From Athripsodes cinereus (taxonomy: Eukaryota; Arthropoda; Insecta; Trichoptera; Leptoceridae): 64,000 nucleotides of DNA. Of this stretch, positions 36,884 through 48,687 are shown piece by piece. The stretch is taken from the NCBI GenBank assembly GCA_947579605.1, contig OX388321.1, positions 18,467,614 to 18,531,613 on the forward strand, in the 5' to 3' direction. The number at the start of each line of letters is the position of its first letter. Position 1 is the stretch's first letter. The notes under the pieces are model-generated. The model saw only the letters and a program-made list of their open reading frames with translations. It did not search any database and had not been told where the DNA came from. The translations under genes were made by a program, and so were the position numbers.

Positions 36884-37425
36884 ATGTGGTGTTCTCACTT
36901 TGGCGAATATCGCCAGGGCACCAAAATATCGCAAGCCATTTGAACCGTGTGAACAAAATGACAGCTAGTCTGAAACGATAAAAACCAGTAGAAACGATAT
37001 CGTCTCGAGTTGACCACCTTCCAACTTTCTCGGCCGATTGAAGGATTTGCGCATGCGCAGATATGCGCGGCGTTCGTATCTATGGTAAAAGCTTTATAAC
37101 CTATAAATTTTATAATGTTTCCCGCTTCGTGACAGCTGTTATCTTTTTTGTTGGTTTGTGGCGTTTGTTTCCTTAATTAAAAGGCGCCTTATAACCTCTA
37201 CTATAACATTTTCGACTAAAAATAAACACTTCGCGATCTCCATCTCGACGTCCGCCATTTTGAAAACAGTGTCAAAATCAAAGCGCATCTGACAGATCGT
37301 TTCTAAATCGGTGGACTGTGTGAACAGGTGTGACGATCAATGGGCGTACGGCGAATTTTATTTTTTCGCCTGACGTTATATTTTGAAATTCACCTGGCGA
37401 TATTCGCCAAATGTGAACACCCCAT
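36884..37425. mobile_element. Inverted-repeat element (about 540 bp) with a GC-richer core
   Basis: The ends match inverted: GGTGTTCTCACTTTGGCGAA then TATCGCCAGG against GGTGTTCACATTTGGCGAAT then ATCGCCAGG. The core (about 36960-37330) is less AT-rich than the surroundings and includes GCGCATGCGCAGATATGCGC, GTCCGCCATTTTGAAAAC and two GTGTGAACA copies. No transposase frame and no convincing target duplication. Confidence 0.7.
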
Positions 37426-37619
37426 AAGCAAATGAACAAAAGAAGTACCAAACAATCTGACCAACCTCCGCTACAATCAAATTTTATTCTTTACTTTAAT
37501 TTTTGAATACAACGAAGAAAATAAACGAATTCATTCAAAAATATGTTTAGATATCAAACAACTTGGTAACCAATAATTAGAGTGCAGAATAAAGTTACTG
37601 ATAAGTGTATTTTATTTTT

Positions 37620-37843
37620 AAAAGCCATCCACTCGTTTACCATCACGGCATAGTAGTAGTAGTAGTAGATAAAATAAAATAAAATTTTTTGAAAGATGTT
37701 AATTCCATATTGCGTTAGTGTAATAGAGGTTGCAATGATGTAAATGTAGGCGCAATACATGAAAAGCCGGTAGGTACAAAGTGAGGTTTCGTTCGTTTGA
37801 CCTATCAATACCCTAATCACTTGTAAACGAGTGGATGGCTTTT
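37620..37843. mobile_element. Inverted-repeat element with exact 20-bp ends
   Basis: AAAAGCCATCCACTCGTTTA (37620-37639) is repeated inverted at 37824-37843, and the match continues loosely into the A/T flanks. A family E tail fragment (CATCACGGCA(TAG)n) sits just inside the left end. Confidence 0.6.
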
Positions 37844-37849
37844 ATTTTA

Positions 37850-39119
37850 TTTTATGACCATCAATATTCCTCATCATTTGTGGATACTATATTATCCCTT
37901 AATCAATTATTAAAATAGAAAAAATGTTCAAAATTAACTAACGCCATGTTATCGTTTTCTGTGTTAAGAAGCAAGTATGATATTTGACACAATCTCATAA
38001 TCTTACTTACAAATACTCTAATTTGTAAAAAAAAAATGCTTTTAACTCGATTTTTTAAAACTTATAAGAAGCTTTTTTTAACATTTCAAATATTTTTTAG
38101 CATCCAAGTTATTTATTTACTCATTTGCGAATTATTCTATAAAAAAAAATACCATAAAATAATTCGAAAGCTAACTACGAAAATTGATTAGACAAAAATC
38201 AACTACATCTATCTGCAGGCTACTCGATTGCATTGTTATTATTTTGTTAAATCTTCGGTCTGAGCCAGAAGACGCTATATCATCTTACAAACTAATTTGG
38301 CACGTGAGATTCACATTTTTTCATTAAAATTATGCACACATTTATTAAGAAACAGTTTTTAACACCTAAGTACAATAAATTACTTTTTATCAAATACTTC
38401 ATTAGGAGTACAATATTATATAGATTCTCTATCTAAATACTATAAAATCATATTCAAACAACATAAACATTGTAAAAAAAAAAAAATTTGATATTTCTTT
38501 ACTATGAAGTAGACATTTTTATAAACATTTTAAATTCTAAATATTATCAAAAAAAAGTTCATTTAAAATGATTTCATTGAGAAATAAATTATGGGTAGAT
38601 CTAAAACACTCTATTAAGTTTAAAATAAACAAAATGAAATGAGCAGTAGAAAAAAAAACTGTAAAAAGTTATCAGAATTGTAAATTGACTACCTACTCCT
38701 AAAAATTTCTTAAACATGTAATAGTCCCGTATTTCCGTGATTTTGATATCTGATGCTTCGACCACATATGGCGGAATTTAAAAATAATGTGGATACATAA
38801 CAAAGTAGTATTTCATTCATTTTAAATTCTGTCAAGGGTGAACAATTGTTGAATATAATTTTTCTTAAGTAAATTACCACAGCCATATTATGTAAAAACG
38901 CTGCAAACATTTTCATACCATCCATACATTTGAAACATTATGATATCAACATGTAGGGTCTTATTATCTAGCATTACACTGCTCGCCCATATTATATTCC
39001 TTATAATTAAGATATATTACCTAAATCATACTAACACTGCCTCACAACAATTTATATATGTATAAGGTATTTTATAAAACTCATTTCACACAACATCCAC
39101 TAAATTCATTTACGAAATG
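37850..39119. other. Gene-free, very AT-rich region
   Basis: No recognisable feature before the diverged satellite begins at about 39120. Confidence 0.5.
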
Positions 39120-40000
39120 AATTCACTTATTACTTGTAGATGATGTTTCATACACACAATTTTGATTAATACCATTCAATAAATTTATACAAATGAAATT
39201 ATAGTTACACCATTATAATAAATAACATTCAACAGATACATATAGATAATGTAACAATCACATTATTATGATAATTATCATTCAACCAATACATACAGAT
39301 GTTATTACAAACACTCGATAGATCAAGATCATGCAATCGATAGATATAGATGATGTTTCGCTCACATAATATAATTTTTTTCATTCAACCAATACATAAA
39401 TATGATGTCATATACACACTTTTATAATAAATATCATGCAATCAATACATATAGATGATGTTGCAATCACACAAATATAAGTATTTTCATTCAACCAATA
39501 CATATACATAGATGATGATGTTACAAACACACTATTATAATAAATATCATGCAATCAATACATTTAGATGTTATTACACTATTATAATCATTATCATGCA
39601 ATCGATAGATATAGATAATGTTTCACTCAGATAAATATATGTATTTTCATTCAACCAATACACAATTATGATATCAAACACACTTATAAAAAAAATATCA
39701 TGCAATCTTTTCATAAAGATGATGTTTCACTCACATAAATATAATAATTTCATTCAACCAATACACATGAATGATGTTACAAGCACACTATTATAATAAT
39801 TATCATGCAATCAATCCATAAAGATGATGTTTCACTCACATAAATATGTATAAGAATTGCATTCAACCACTACACATGAATGATGTTACAATCACATAAA
39901 AAAAGAATTTTCATTCAACCAATGCATAACAATGATGTTACAAACAAATTTTTATAATTAATATCATGCAATCAATCCATATAGATGATGTTTCAGAACC
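39120..40000. repeat. Diverged dimeric satellite, about 105-bp period
   Basis: Two alternating half-units of about 50 bp recur with drift. One is CATGCAATCAATACATATAG + ATGATGTTTCACTCACATAA + ATATAAT. The other is CATTCAACCAATACATATAG + ATGATGTTACAAACACACTA + TTATAATAA. About eight dimers can be followed; the first ones are the most decayed. It lies beyond the 3' end of the acyltransferase gene. It is easy to miss because no two copies are identical. Confidence 0.8.
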
Positions 40001-40254
40001 AACACTATTTACATACAATTACAAATATTTAAATTGAACATTTATTGTTTATTTTTAGGTTTCATCATGCAAATTTGGGTATTAAATTTAAAAGATTATT
40101 TCATACATAAATATTAAAATATTACGTCTATTAAACGGATAGATTTTATTAGTTATTAGGTTAAAACAAATCACTTATATTTTTTATTTTAGCTTGATAA
40201 ATACAAACAAATAAATGCACAATAAAATATATAAACAATACCTACATACCTACG

Positions 40255-40402
40255 TGGTTAGATGGAAGAAATCACTATATAGTGATAATCTCGCCACTGC
40301 ACATCATCACATTTTTTCCTGTGTATATTGCCCTATTTTATTTGTTATATGAATGATGATGTGCAAGAAGAATAAAATAAATAAATAAATAAATAAATAA
40401 AT
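40255..40402 (+). mobile_element. CR1/Jockey-like LINE 3' UTR
   Basis: TTAGATGGAAGAAATCACTA, TATAGTGATAATCTCGCC ... GATGATGTGCAAGAAG and (AATA)n. The 'GAAGAGATCACT...AGTGATAA..CGCC' layout is characteristic of lepidopteran non-LTR tails. Confidence 0.6.
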
Positions 40403-41460
40403 ACAAAATTTGAGCAAATTAGGTTTCTCGAGTATTCTGCTCCATGGTTACTATTAGTAATGGACTTCCATTGAGCGATGAGCATTATTAAACATTCAAC
40501 CTTTTTTAACACACTTTATAGAAAGACAATTAAAAAGTTGTTATTGCGAAATCTAGAACTGTTATATGGACTCATTCAATAACCTAAATTACACCAAAAA
40601 TTAAAATAATTTAATATACAACAAGGAACACCCACTTATGTTCATCATGTTTTGGTAATCATTATATTTTCAACTGTTTTGCAAATATATTATTTTGTAA
40701 TACTCACTAACCACTACGATTTTTTTGAAAATTAGAAACACACCATCAAAATCTGGAGAGGCATTACATTTAAACACTATTAGCACAACCGAGGTTTTCC
40801 AAATTTTTAATAACGTTTTTACCATCTACATAATATTTTCCTACTCATAATATTCAGTAAGTACCTACTAATAATTACCGCTTATAAATTTGGTAATAAT
40901 ATGTTTAAAAAAGAAAAAACCTACAATTTCAAATATCATTTTCAAAAATTAATTAGGTATATCATAATTGTACTGAATTTTACCCGAAAATTATTTAGGA
41001 TTGTTTGGATTTTTTTTTAAATATTTTTGAAGAAAAATATAGACATTGTATGTAAATTATTATCGAAAAATAAATTCGAATATTGTGATTAATTCTTATT
41101 CAGGTATTTAATTTTCATAAAAAAAACTGAGTTAGCAAAAAAGAAGATACTTAAACATAAAAATATTTTGATTATAAAAATGTTAATCGTAGATCAAACA
41201 GTTTATAATGTGAATACCTACACGCTTACAGAAATAAGTTGATAAAAAACGTGTAGTAAACTTCTTACATACAAGGAATCATAAATCACCTAAATATCAT
41301 AAAAGTTGGTGGAAATAAATTTTGATTAATCAATGTTAATAATGTCATTATATTTCTCATTTTAATAAAGAAATTCTAATAAAAGATTTACGCACAATAG
41401 GTTCCAGTTCATTCTGATGTTGCCCACAATCAGAATTGCGAAGAAATCTCTTCCAATTCT
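40403..41460. other. 3' flank of the acyltransferase gene
   Basis: AT-rich sequence without a frame. Part of it may be 3' UTR if the ATTAAA at 41461 is not used. Confidence 0.4.
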
Positions 41461-41466
41461 TTTAAT
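41461..41466 (-). terminator. Candidate poly(A) signal ATTAAA for the acyltransferase gene
   Basis: ATTAAA on the minus strand lies about 140 bases past the stop codon and is followed by T/G-containing sequence (CTGATTGTGGG). No AATAAA occurs on this strand until about 40337-40342, which lies inside a LINE tail. The real 3' end could therefore be here or much further downstream. Confidence 0.3.
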
Positions 41467-41602
41467 CCATTGGCATCTACTTTATCAACTTCCAAATAAT
41501 GCTGAATCTCGTTTCGAATTATTTGTATTATTACAATGTATGTGTTGGTTTGTAAAAACAAAACAGAAGAAAGCATTGCTCTAAAACAAACAAATCTCAA
41601 TC

Positions 41603-43730
41603 TTACTCTCTCTTATTATTAAAACTAAAAAGTTCCCCGATGATTCGCCTCAGGTTAAAGCAGTACATCTCCAAATGATGAAATCCTCCGCTGAATATTC
41701 CAATTAATATGAAAGATAAACAAGTAATTGTTGTAAAGAGACGCATTGTAAAGAAGTAGTAGAGAGATAGTGGATAGGATATTACGAGGAAAGTCCAGAA
41801 AAATAGAGCTAGTAACAAATCTCCTTGATACTGATATTCCAGTCTGTTAGATGCGTCTACAAATCTACCTGCAAAGTAATCAAAACACATTCTCTGATTC
41901 TCCACATCAAATTGAGATTAAACAATGGATTTGAGAGGAATTTAAACATTTTATAAGATTTTCTTACCATGTTTGTGAAAGTCTTTAAGTTGCTCTTCTT
42001 TGCTTCTCCATCTTTCATTCAACCATTCAGCTAAAAGCATGTCATCTTTTGGTAAAGAACTGCTGCTGTATCTAAAAAGCATATGAGTATATATTGTCAT
42101 TATAACAAACGCATAAATTTTCTACCATAATTACTGAGACAGCAGAGATGTCCGAAAACTACGTGGTTTGATCACGTGGATGAAATCATCAAAAACGGCA
42201 GTGTGTTGAGTAAGACAAATCGACGTGCGTGTATGAGGAATTATATGAATGTAGAAGCGAAAAAAGTATGTAAGGATAGATCTATATGGCGTTCCATTCT
42301 TTCTGTATATATCCCGCTTAGTGTACAACGTGAAGGTAAAAGATAGGATATAGAAACTACGGAAAAAAATATTTTTAAGAAGTCAAAAAGAAACTGTTCA
42401 TTAATTATGTGAGATTATTACCTCTTGATTGTAAAGTGTACTTCTGGTGGAAACCTTCCCAAGATAAGGTCTCTGAGTTGACATCCATCACAGCCTCCAT
42501 ACGCCACAGTAACATCATATACAGCAGCGAGTCTTGGAGACATTGCCTTCACCAGATGACAAAAACCACGAGTTCGAGGGTGCAATACTTGCCGATAGAT
42601 CTGAATGAAACAATAAAAAAATGTATTAATATTTGCTTGTTTTACAATCAATATGTAAAACATGAGCAAATTATGTTAGATTATTTATTTAGCTTACTGG
42701 AAAATTATTCTTCATAGCAAAAGAATCACTCTTATTGATGTTATTATCAGTAAGATCTGTTCCTTCTGGAAATATGAGCAATTGGTAGTTGTAATCAAGT
42801 TGATCAAGATATTGAACTACTCTTAGGATCTCCGCCTCGTCACTTTCCCAACGTCTTTTGATGTAAATGAAACAGTTGGACTGCATCACCCAACCTGGAG
42901 GGAAATACGAAACAAATTAAGGTATGTACCATATCTCCAAATACATAATTATAATAAATTGTTATTACATTTTTAAATTCTTACCAGGTCCGGGAATATG
43001 TCTAATTTCATCTTTCAGAACATATTTCAAACGAGTCTTTTGATTGAAAGCTTTCAACAAATTCCATCCTTCATTCGGTTTGTCCCGATTCTTAATCTTC
43101 CCATTGCATAAACTTTTGTTGACACCGCTGCACACACCGTTCTGATACACAAATCCACCATTGGGAATGGAATCATATCTATCATGGTTGAAGGTATCCT
43201 TGTTGCTAGGATACTTGTTATATCTCGTAGCATGGAACATACATAGCCACACATAGTTCCAATCTACTCTGGTACGATGGTTCATAACCAGTAAAGATGT
43301 CTCGTTAGAGTCCACATGGTCTCCATGAACATAAATTTTAGTACCAAAAAGAAGTTGCAAAAGAGCCTGAAAAAATAAAAACAAGTTATTGTCTAAGTTG
43401 ATGTATAGACCCATATGTTTAAAGAAAATAGTAATTGAATAATGCCGAATAGATTTTTTTACCGTTGGATAAAGCTCCCAAAAAGAAAATATCTTGTCAG
43501 TAAGGATTCTAAACCAAAAGTTGTTAATGAGAATTAAAGGAAACAAAGGAAAATATAGAACAAGGAAACCTGAAAAAATAAGAAAACAATTAACTAAATT
43601 TCACGTCATATTATTAGATATAGAATTATTCATAAGTAAATAGAAATAAAATATTTTTCTTACCAAAGAGAATGCTAAGATACCATAATGTGCAGAATGT
43701 GAGTCCTTTTATGACTTGTATCACGCCCAT
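41603..43730 (-). CDS. LCLAT1: Lysocardiolipin/1-acylglycerol-phosphate acyltransferase (LCLAT1/AGPAT family), complete, 7 exons
   Basis: Coding exons (high to low): 43664-43730, 43463-43569, 42985-43366, 42698-42894, 42422-42600, 41968-42071, 41603-41868. All introns are GT-AG and all phases agree, giving 433 residues plus TAA. Visible family motifs are the catalytic HX4D box (H88, D93, in MNHRTRVDW), the block II-like FIYIKRRW (194-201), the acyl-acceptor box FPEGTD (227-232) and VLHPRTRGF (256-264). An N-terminal hydrophobic segment (about 5-35) and two C-terminal helices (about 362-385 and 389-406) suggest an ER membrane protein. Family members transfer acyl groups from acyl-CoA to lysophospholipids such as lysocardiolipin and lysophosphatidylinositol; the substrate here is inferred. 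Residues 108-167 form an insertion relative to the human enzyme. Introns are 90-99 bp except intron 5 (350 bp), which carries a LINE fragment. The start was chosen as the first in-frame ATG before the hydrophobic N-terminus. A different AGPAT subfamily is possible but less likely. Confidence 0.9.
42140..42325 (+). mobile_element. LINE 3'-coding fragment (family G) inside acyltransferase intron 5
   Basis: This stretch shares long segments with 28600-28680 (the CGACGTGCGTGTA.GAG.AATT and GAATGTAGAAGCGAAAAAAG motifs) and ends near GGCGTTCC. In translation it resembles the region downstream of the reverse transcriptase in insect LINEs (R.RACM..YMNVEA.KVCKDRSIW-like). It is antisense to the host gene and explains why intron 5 is 350 bp while the other introns are about 95 bp. 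Confidence 0.6.
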
Positions 43731-43800
43731 CTTCAAACCAACCTCCCTCCCTACTTCGCTACACTGCTTCTTACTCCATGTTATGTGACTTCAATAACGA
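43731..43800 (-). promoter_or_regulatory. Probable 5' leader of the acyltransferase gene with a three-codon upstream ORF
   Basis: Read on the minus strand, the leader before the start at 43730 has an upstream ATG at 43777-43779 followed by GAG and TAA (43771-43779), a minimal upstream ORF. The leader is purine-rich (GTAGGGAGGGAGG) just before the coding start. No TATA box is obvious. The transcription start is not determined, so the upstream ORF matters only if this stretch is transcribed. Confidence 0.3.
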
Positions 43801-44461
43801 AAATAAAATAAAAACAAACTAAAAATAAACAAAAACCTGTGTAGAAAGAAAAATATTTTATTTTTATAAATATACAAACAAATGCGAATGATATTAATTT
43901 TAAATTTCTTCAATGGATATTTTTAATTATTTATCACGTATCATAAATCATCCAATATTACTGAAACTACACTAAACGCCATGAAATTTTCATACATGTG
44001 TATGTGTGGTTGTCTACATTCAGAACTGGATTTATTTTTCACGTAATATTTTAAGTCGACGTAACTAGCGAAGCCGTAAAACGTAATCACCTACTAAGGT
44101 GTCTAGTGATTATCCAGTGACATCATTTTACAAAAAAATACCTACATTTACATGCTTCTTTTAGAATCATTTAATACATTATTTATCGATAACATTATAA
44201 GATGGAGGTTTTATTTGGAATCATTTGTATATTAGATAAAACGTAAAACACTACATAATTTTTTTAAGAATGACATTATGTAGTTATATTATACGTAGAT
44301 TCTGTTTAGGTTGTTTGACTTTTCTATCTCTCCTCAAAAATTATATGTATAGTTTTAATTTAATTAAAGCTAAAAGTTTTTCAAAAATATTTGAACTTGA
44401 ATTACTATGTTTATTTGTTACATTAATTTAAAATTTAAAATTAATGTAACGAATAAACTAT
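43801..44461. other. Upstream flank of the acyltransferase gene
   Basis: No TATA or initiator that I can defend. Contains the short inverted pair TTACATTAATTTAAAATTTA and its complement at about 44417-44452. No gene. Confidence 0.4.
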
Positions 44462-44712
44462 ACTACTATACCATCACGGCATATCCCACAAGTGGGGTAG
44501 CCAGCAGATCAGCTGCATGTAAGAAACATGCAAACTGTCCTCTTCGTGCCAATATAAAATCAAGACATTCAGGATGGGTGGCAAGCCTCATCGCTGAATT
44601 TAAGATGTAAAATGTCTTAATTTTTTCGAACACCTGCCTTTTACAGGGCACTCGAAAACTTACGCAGAAGAGTGGGAGACCAATTCTTTACCGGGTGCTC
44701 CACGGAGTAACG
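44462..44712 (-). repeat. Longest family E copy
   Basis: It holds the whole order seen in other copies: ACCATCACGGCATATCCCAC, AAGTGGGGTAGCCAGCAGAT, CAGCTGCATG, CGTGCCAATATAAAATCAAG, ACATTCAGGATGGGTGGCAA and CTCATCGCTGAATTTAAGAT. These are followed by the 5' extension CGAACACCTGCCTTTTACAG, GGCACTCGAAAACTTACGC, AGAGTGGGAGACCAATTC and GGGTGCTCCACGGAGTAACG. This is the best reference copy in the window. Confidence 0.75.
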
Positions 44713-45221
44713 AATAAACATATGTAGTAATTCAAGTTTAAATATTCTTAGAAAATTTCTAGAAATTGTTATGTAGTTAATGCCTCCTAAAGAAGTGAAA
44801 TTTAAAACTAAAAGATTAGTACTATTTATTTTGAAACTTTCGACTCTGTTGGCGCCCGCCTCTGATTTACTGAGTGCATCACATAAGCACTAGGCTCGGT
44901 AGGTACTGAAAATGTAATGGATAAGTAAATATTATGTAATAGATAAGTATTTATCCTGAAAGAATAGTAATTGTAGAATGTAATGAACGTTCACATACAA
45001 ACATACATACTACAGCTGTAGGTTTTTTCTGGTATTTCCATAACTTTTAGACAGATTTGAACACGATGACTACTGTTACATGGTTTCGTATATTTTGTTT
45101 CTATCAGCTATTTCGATGCCATTATCTATAGAGAATTTTATCGAAATAAGTAATTTTTACGTAATACGTAAACATATTAATGTTTGTATGGAATCAAATA
45201 CAAATCAAACTATACGTTTAA

Positions 45222-45468
45222 CGTCCTGTGTGGCGCGGAGGTTAATGCACTTGCCTTTGAGTCACGAGGTCTCGGGTTCGATTTCCGGCCAGGGCAAAAT
45301 GAAGAATGATCTTTTTCAAATTGTCCTGGGTCTGGGTGATACATGCATATGTGTTTAGTGCATTGTATATATGTGTATCGTCTTTTTAGTACCCATAATG
45401 CAAGATTCATATCTTAGTTTGGGACTAGCTCGGTCTGTGTGAATTATCTAAACATGTTATGTTACGTT
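45222..45468 (+). mobile_element. tRNA-derived SINE, family A, second copy
   Basis: Shares the GTGTGGCGCGGAGGTTAATG head, the GGTTCGATTTCCGGCCAGGG B-box region, TTGTCCTGGGTCTGGGTG and TAGTTTGGGACTAGCTCG with the copy at 14.65 kb. The TATGTTA tail is short. No LINE end follows it here. Confidence 0.8.
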
Positions 45469-45869
45469 AATGTGTCCGACTTAAATCTCTCTACTCCAAT
45501 TTTGCGTGGTGACAAACCTCGCTTTGTTATTTTATAGAACCATGATGTTCAAGACTACAGCCAACCCCCATTGATGAGCATTATTATACTTCACGAATTT
45601 TATTTTATCATGCCTATAGAATTATGTACAAATAGGTTATTTATTACATATAATTAGACGATTTGTTATTGTGAATGTGTGACGTTGTGGGACCATTTCA
45701 TAAATTACGAGTGGACAAATGTTACTATATTTATTATTCGCCGAATGGATACAGCTTATATGTAAACACTTACAAATATACCTACTTATGAATGTATTTT
45801 GATTTTTTAACATAATAAATACCAAATTAAATACAAAAAAACGACTAGTCAATCTTTGTATCTATTTTA

Positions 45870-45985
45870 TGGCATCTCCCTGAAACGGGGTAGTCAAAGA
45901 ACTCAATAAGCATAATGTAACAAATGATAAGTATGTAAATCTTGTTCTCCATATCAACATAAATATATTCAGGATTACTCGTACT
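45870..45985 (-). repeat. Degenerate family E copy
   Basis: TATGGCATCTCCCTGAAACG, GGGTAGTCAAAGAACTC, CTTGTTCTCCATATCAACAT and ATATTCAGGAT keep the family order on the plus strand. Confidence 0.45.
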
Positions 45986-46899
45986 CACATGACTCATCGG
46001 TTAGTACCTAATTGTTAAATGTGTCAGACAAATGTTATTTCATATTCTCAACATTGAAATGTTTTATATAAACAGTGTTGCGCGTTTAAGATTAATCTTG
46101 ATATTCCTAATCACAATAAACTATTTTACTATAAATACCTAAGTATGAAATCAATTAGCGGTGATCTACATTATTCTGCATGAATTTGATATCCTAGGTA
46201 AGTTAATGCACTAGTTAAATTCCATTCCCTATATCTAGTTTGTATATTCATTCATATTTGTAAGTTGTACAATATTTATACATAACATGTATGTAGGTAT
46301 ACATAACATTTATGTAGGTAAATAACTACCCCTTTTAAAAAATCCCTGTTTAATTTTTTTGTATAGATATTAAAAATATACTTTAAGAGCAACCCCAGTT
46401 TACATACATCCACGATCAGGTAACAGAGGGTGAGTGTGTATTGAATTGTAAAGAAATGTATTTATATATTATTAGTCAACAACATTATTTTATAAACTCT
46501 GTGCTATGAGGTCTTATAATGAATATCATAAGTATTAAAAAATATATTTATTGCAATATCTACCAATTATCCTAAAATTTAATAATATTGTTTTGATCTG
46601 CGTTTTCAACCACATAAATATTTGTCAATTATTATCTATCTTTTTTCACTTCAGTATATTCATTCTGTTAAAATACAGTAAATTGAATATAAAAATGTTA
46701 TTAGTAGACTTTTAAAGCACATAGATATATCTTATTAACATACATAATACTGCATAAATTTCAACTTAACAATATTGGCATTATCTTGTTTTATATTTTA
46801 TCAATAACTCTTACTAATTGTTCAAATATTTTATTAGGATATTTTTTTGAAATTTGATTAAAACTTTTTTGATAAAATCCAAATAAATTAGACAATGAG

Positions 46900-47065
46900 A
46901 TGATTATAGTAGCCTGATAGTAGAATCCCGGACTTTCAATTGACAGACCCGGGTTCGATTGCACTCGCTGACGACTTACTCCACCTTCACAAAACAATCA
47001 CTTTGCTTACTGTGAGGTTGTCTGTGGTATATCTGGATTTGTTTCAAATCCAGAATCGTCGTTCA
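46900..47065 (+). mobile_element. tRNA-derived SINE, family C
   Basis: The head TAGCCTGATAGTAGAATCCC is followed by the B box CCCGGGTTCGATTGC, then CGACTTACTCCACCTTCAC and TATCTGGATTTGTTTCAAAT. It differs from families A and B in the body but shares the tRNA-like head plan. Confidence 0.7.
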
Positions 47066-48420
47066 AAAGTAAACTTAACATAATCAAAATGTGTTAATTT
47101 AAAAAATATATATTTTAACTAATAATTGTACTTAAAAATCACAGAAACAATAGTCTATTCGCAAACTGATTTGGGTTAATATTTGAAAGTTGTCACCTGT
47201 TATCAGCGTTTGAGGTCCAGACACCGGCAAACGATTTTAAAACATTTTGAACTAAAAACACATCTACCCTTCATGACAGATGCTGAAAGTGTCCCGGCCC
47301 GGGCGAACTACACCATATAACATCCCGGCAGGGGAACTAGGGAGCTCACTGCTCACTGCTCAGGTATCTCTGGAGCACTCTCGCACAAATAATAATTACT
47401 AGGAAATTACACAAACACATAATATCACATCAATATAATGAAGGTGAATGCATTTAGCATGCACTCAGAATGTACATTTGATAGTAACGCCTTTGCAAAT
47501 ATTACATTAGTGTTCACTTTCTGTGATATCCCCCTTACACATGAGTCCTTCTGTACATGAAAGGAGTGAGCAAATCAATACAGCATCATGCTCGGTCCAA
47601 ATATACACATCGTGTAGCTCTCCCATCTCCCATCTACCCGGTACTTGCCTACGCTCCACCCTCCTGTTGTGGTAGTGCCCTCCCCTCATCCAGTCTCACT
47701 ACCTCTCTGCCTCCCAACATAACCTCCTAGTATCTTCCCACATTCGCGCGGAATGTTTGATTATTGTCTTTACCGGGAAATATTCGTGGATCATTGTCTA
47801 TGGCTTAAATGTTCTGACTATAAAGAAAATCTATTGAGATTTTCTAAATAACAACATTTTCAAAATTACTATATTTTTTCTTATCCAAAAGTCATAGTTT
47901 TCTTATAGTTATAATACAAAATGTTTACTTATAGTTATAATAAAAATCATTATTCCATTATGTGTTACGTGTTAAACCTATTTTTTCTGACATAAAACTA
48001 CCTGTTTCTATGGACAAAGTAAACCTTATATGTCGTCGTTGCATATTCAAAAATAGGTATGTGAATTTACAAATGTTTTGACATCTCTAGAATAAACTGC
48101 TTATAATAAATTACATCATAACCATTTTATAAAGAGAGTCAAATATTAAAATTCAATACTTAATGAATAATATCACATGCCAATAAAAAGTCCAAACAAC
48201 AATTTTAATGCTTAATGAACAATTTTTGAAGAGTATGCCGAAATAAAAATGTTCACACATACCTCTTTTTGAATATGCAGCGACGGTATTTATTTATATT
48301 TTGCTGTACATTGATTACAAGTTTATGATCAATATACTGAGGGTGAGTTTTCTTGTTCACTCGCGATTTCTTCCAACTAACCTAAAATGACCTAGTTTAC
48401 TTACTTATTCATATTCATAA

Positions 48421-48687
48421 TTGAAAAGAGACGAACTACAGACTGACACAATAAGCAAATTGAGAGTACAACACAATGATGCGTATCGTATACTATTTGG
48501 ACATCGGAGAAACACCAGTGCATCACAAATATTTACAGAACGAAGGACAAATGACTTAAGGGCGACAATGAGACTGAAAATTCACGGTTTTAGGACACGA
48601 CTGACGTTAATAAATAACACATTTTTACAGGCTGCTTCTGAAAGACAAGTACAACAACTGACAAAGGTGGATTACGTTCTTAATTAG
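48421..48687 (+). pseudogene. LINE reverse-transcriptase C-terminal fragment
   Basis: An 88-codon frame reads SKLRVQHNDAYRILFGHRRN, TSASQIFTERRTNDLRA and MRLKIHGFRTRL. This is the standard motif run just after the RT domain in insect LINEs (LRV.YN.A.R.L.G..R..SAS.MF...). No 5' part, UTR or tail is recognisable, so it is an isolated remnant. Confidence 0.7.
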
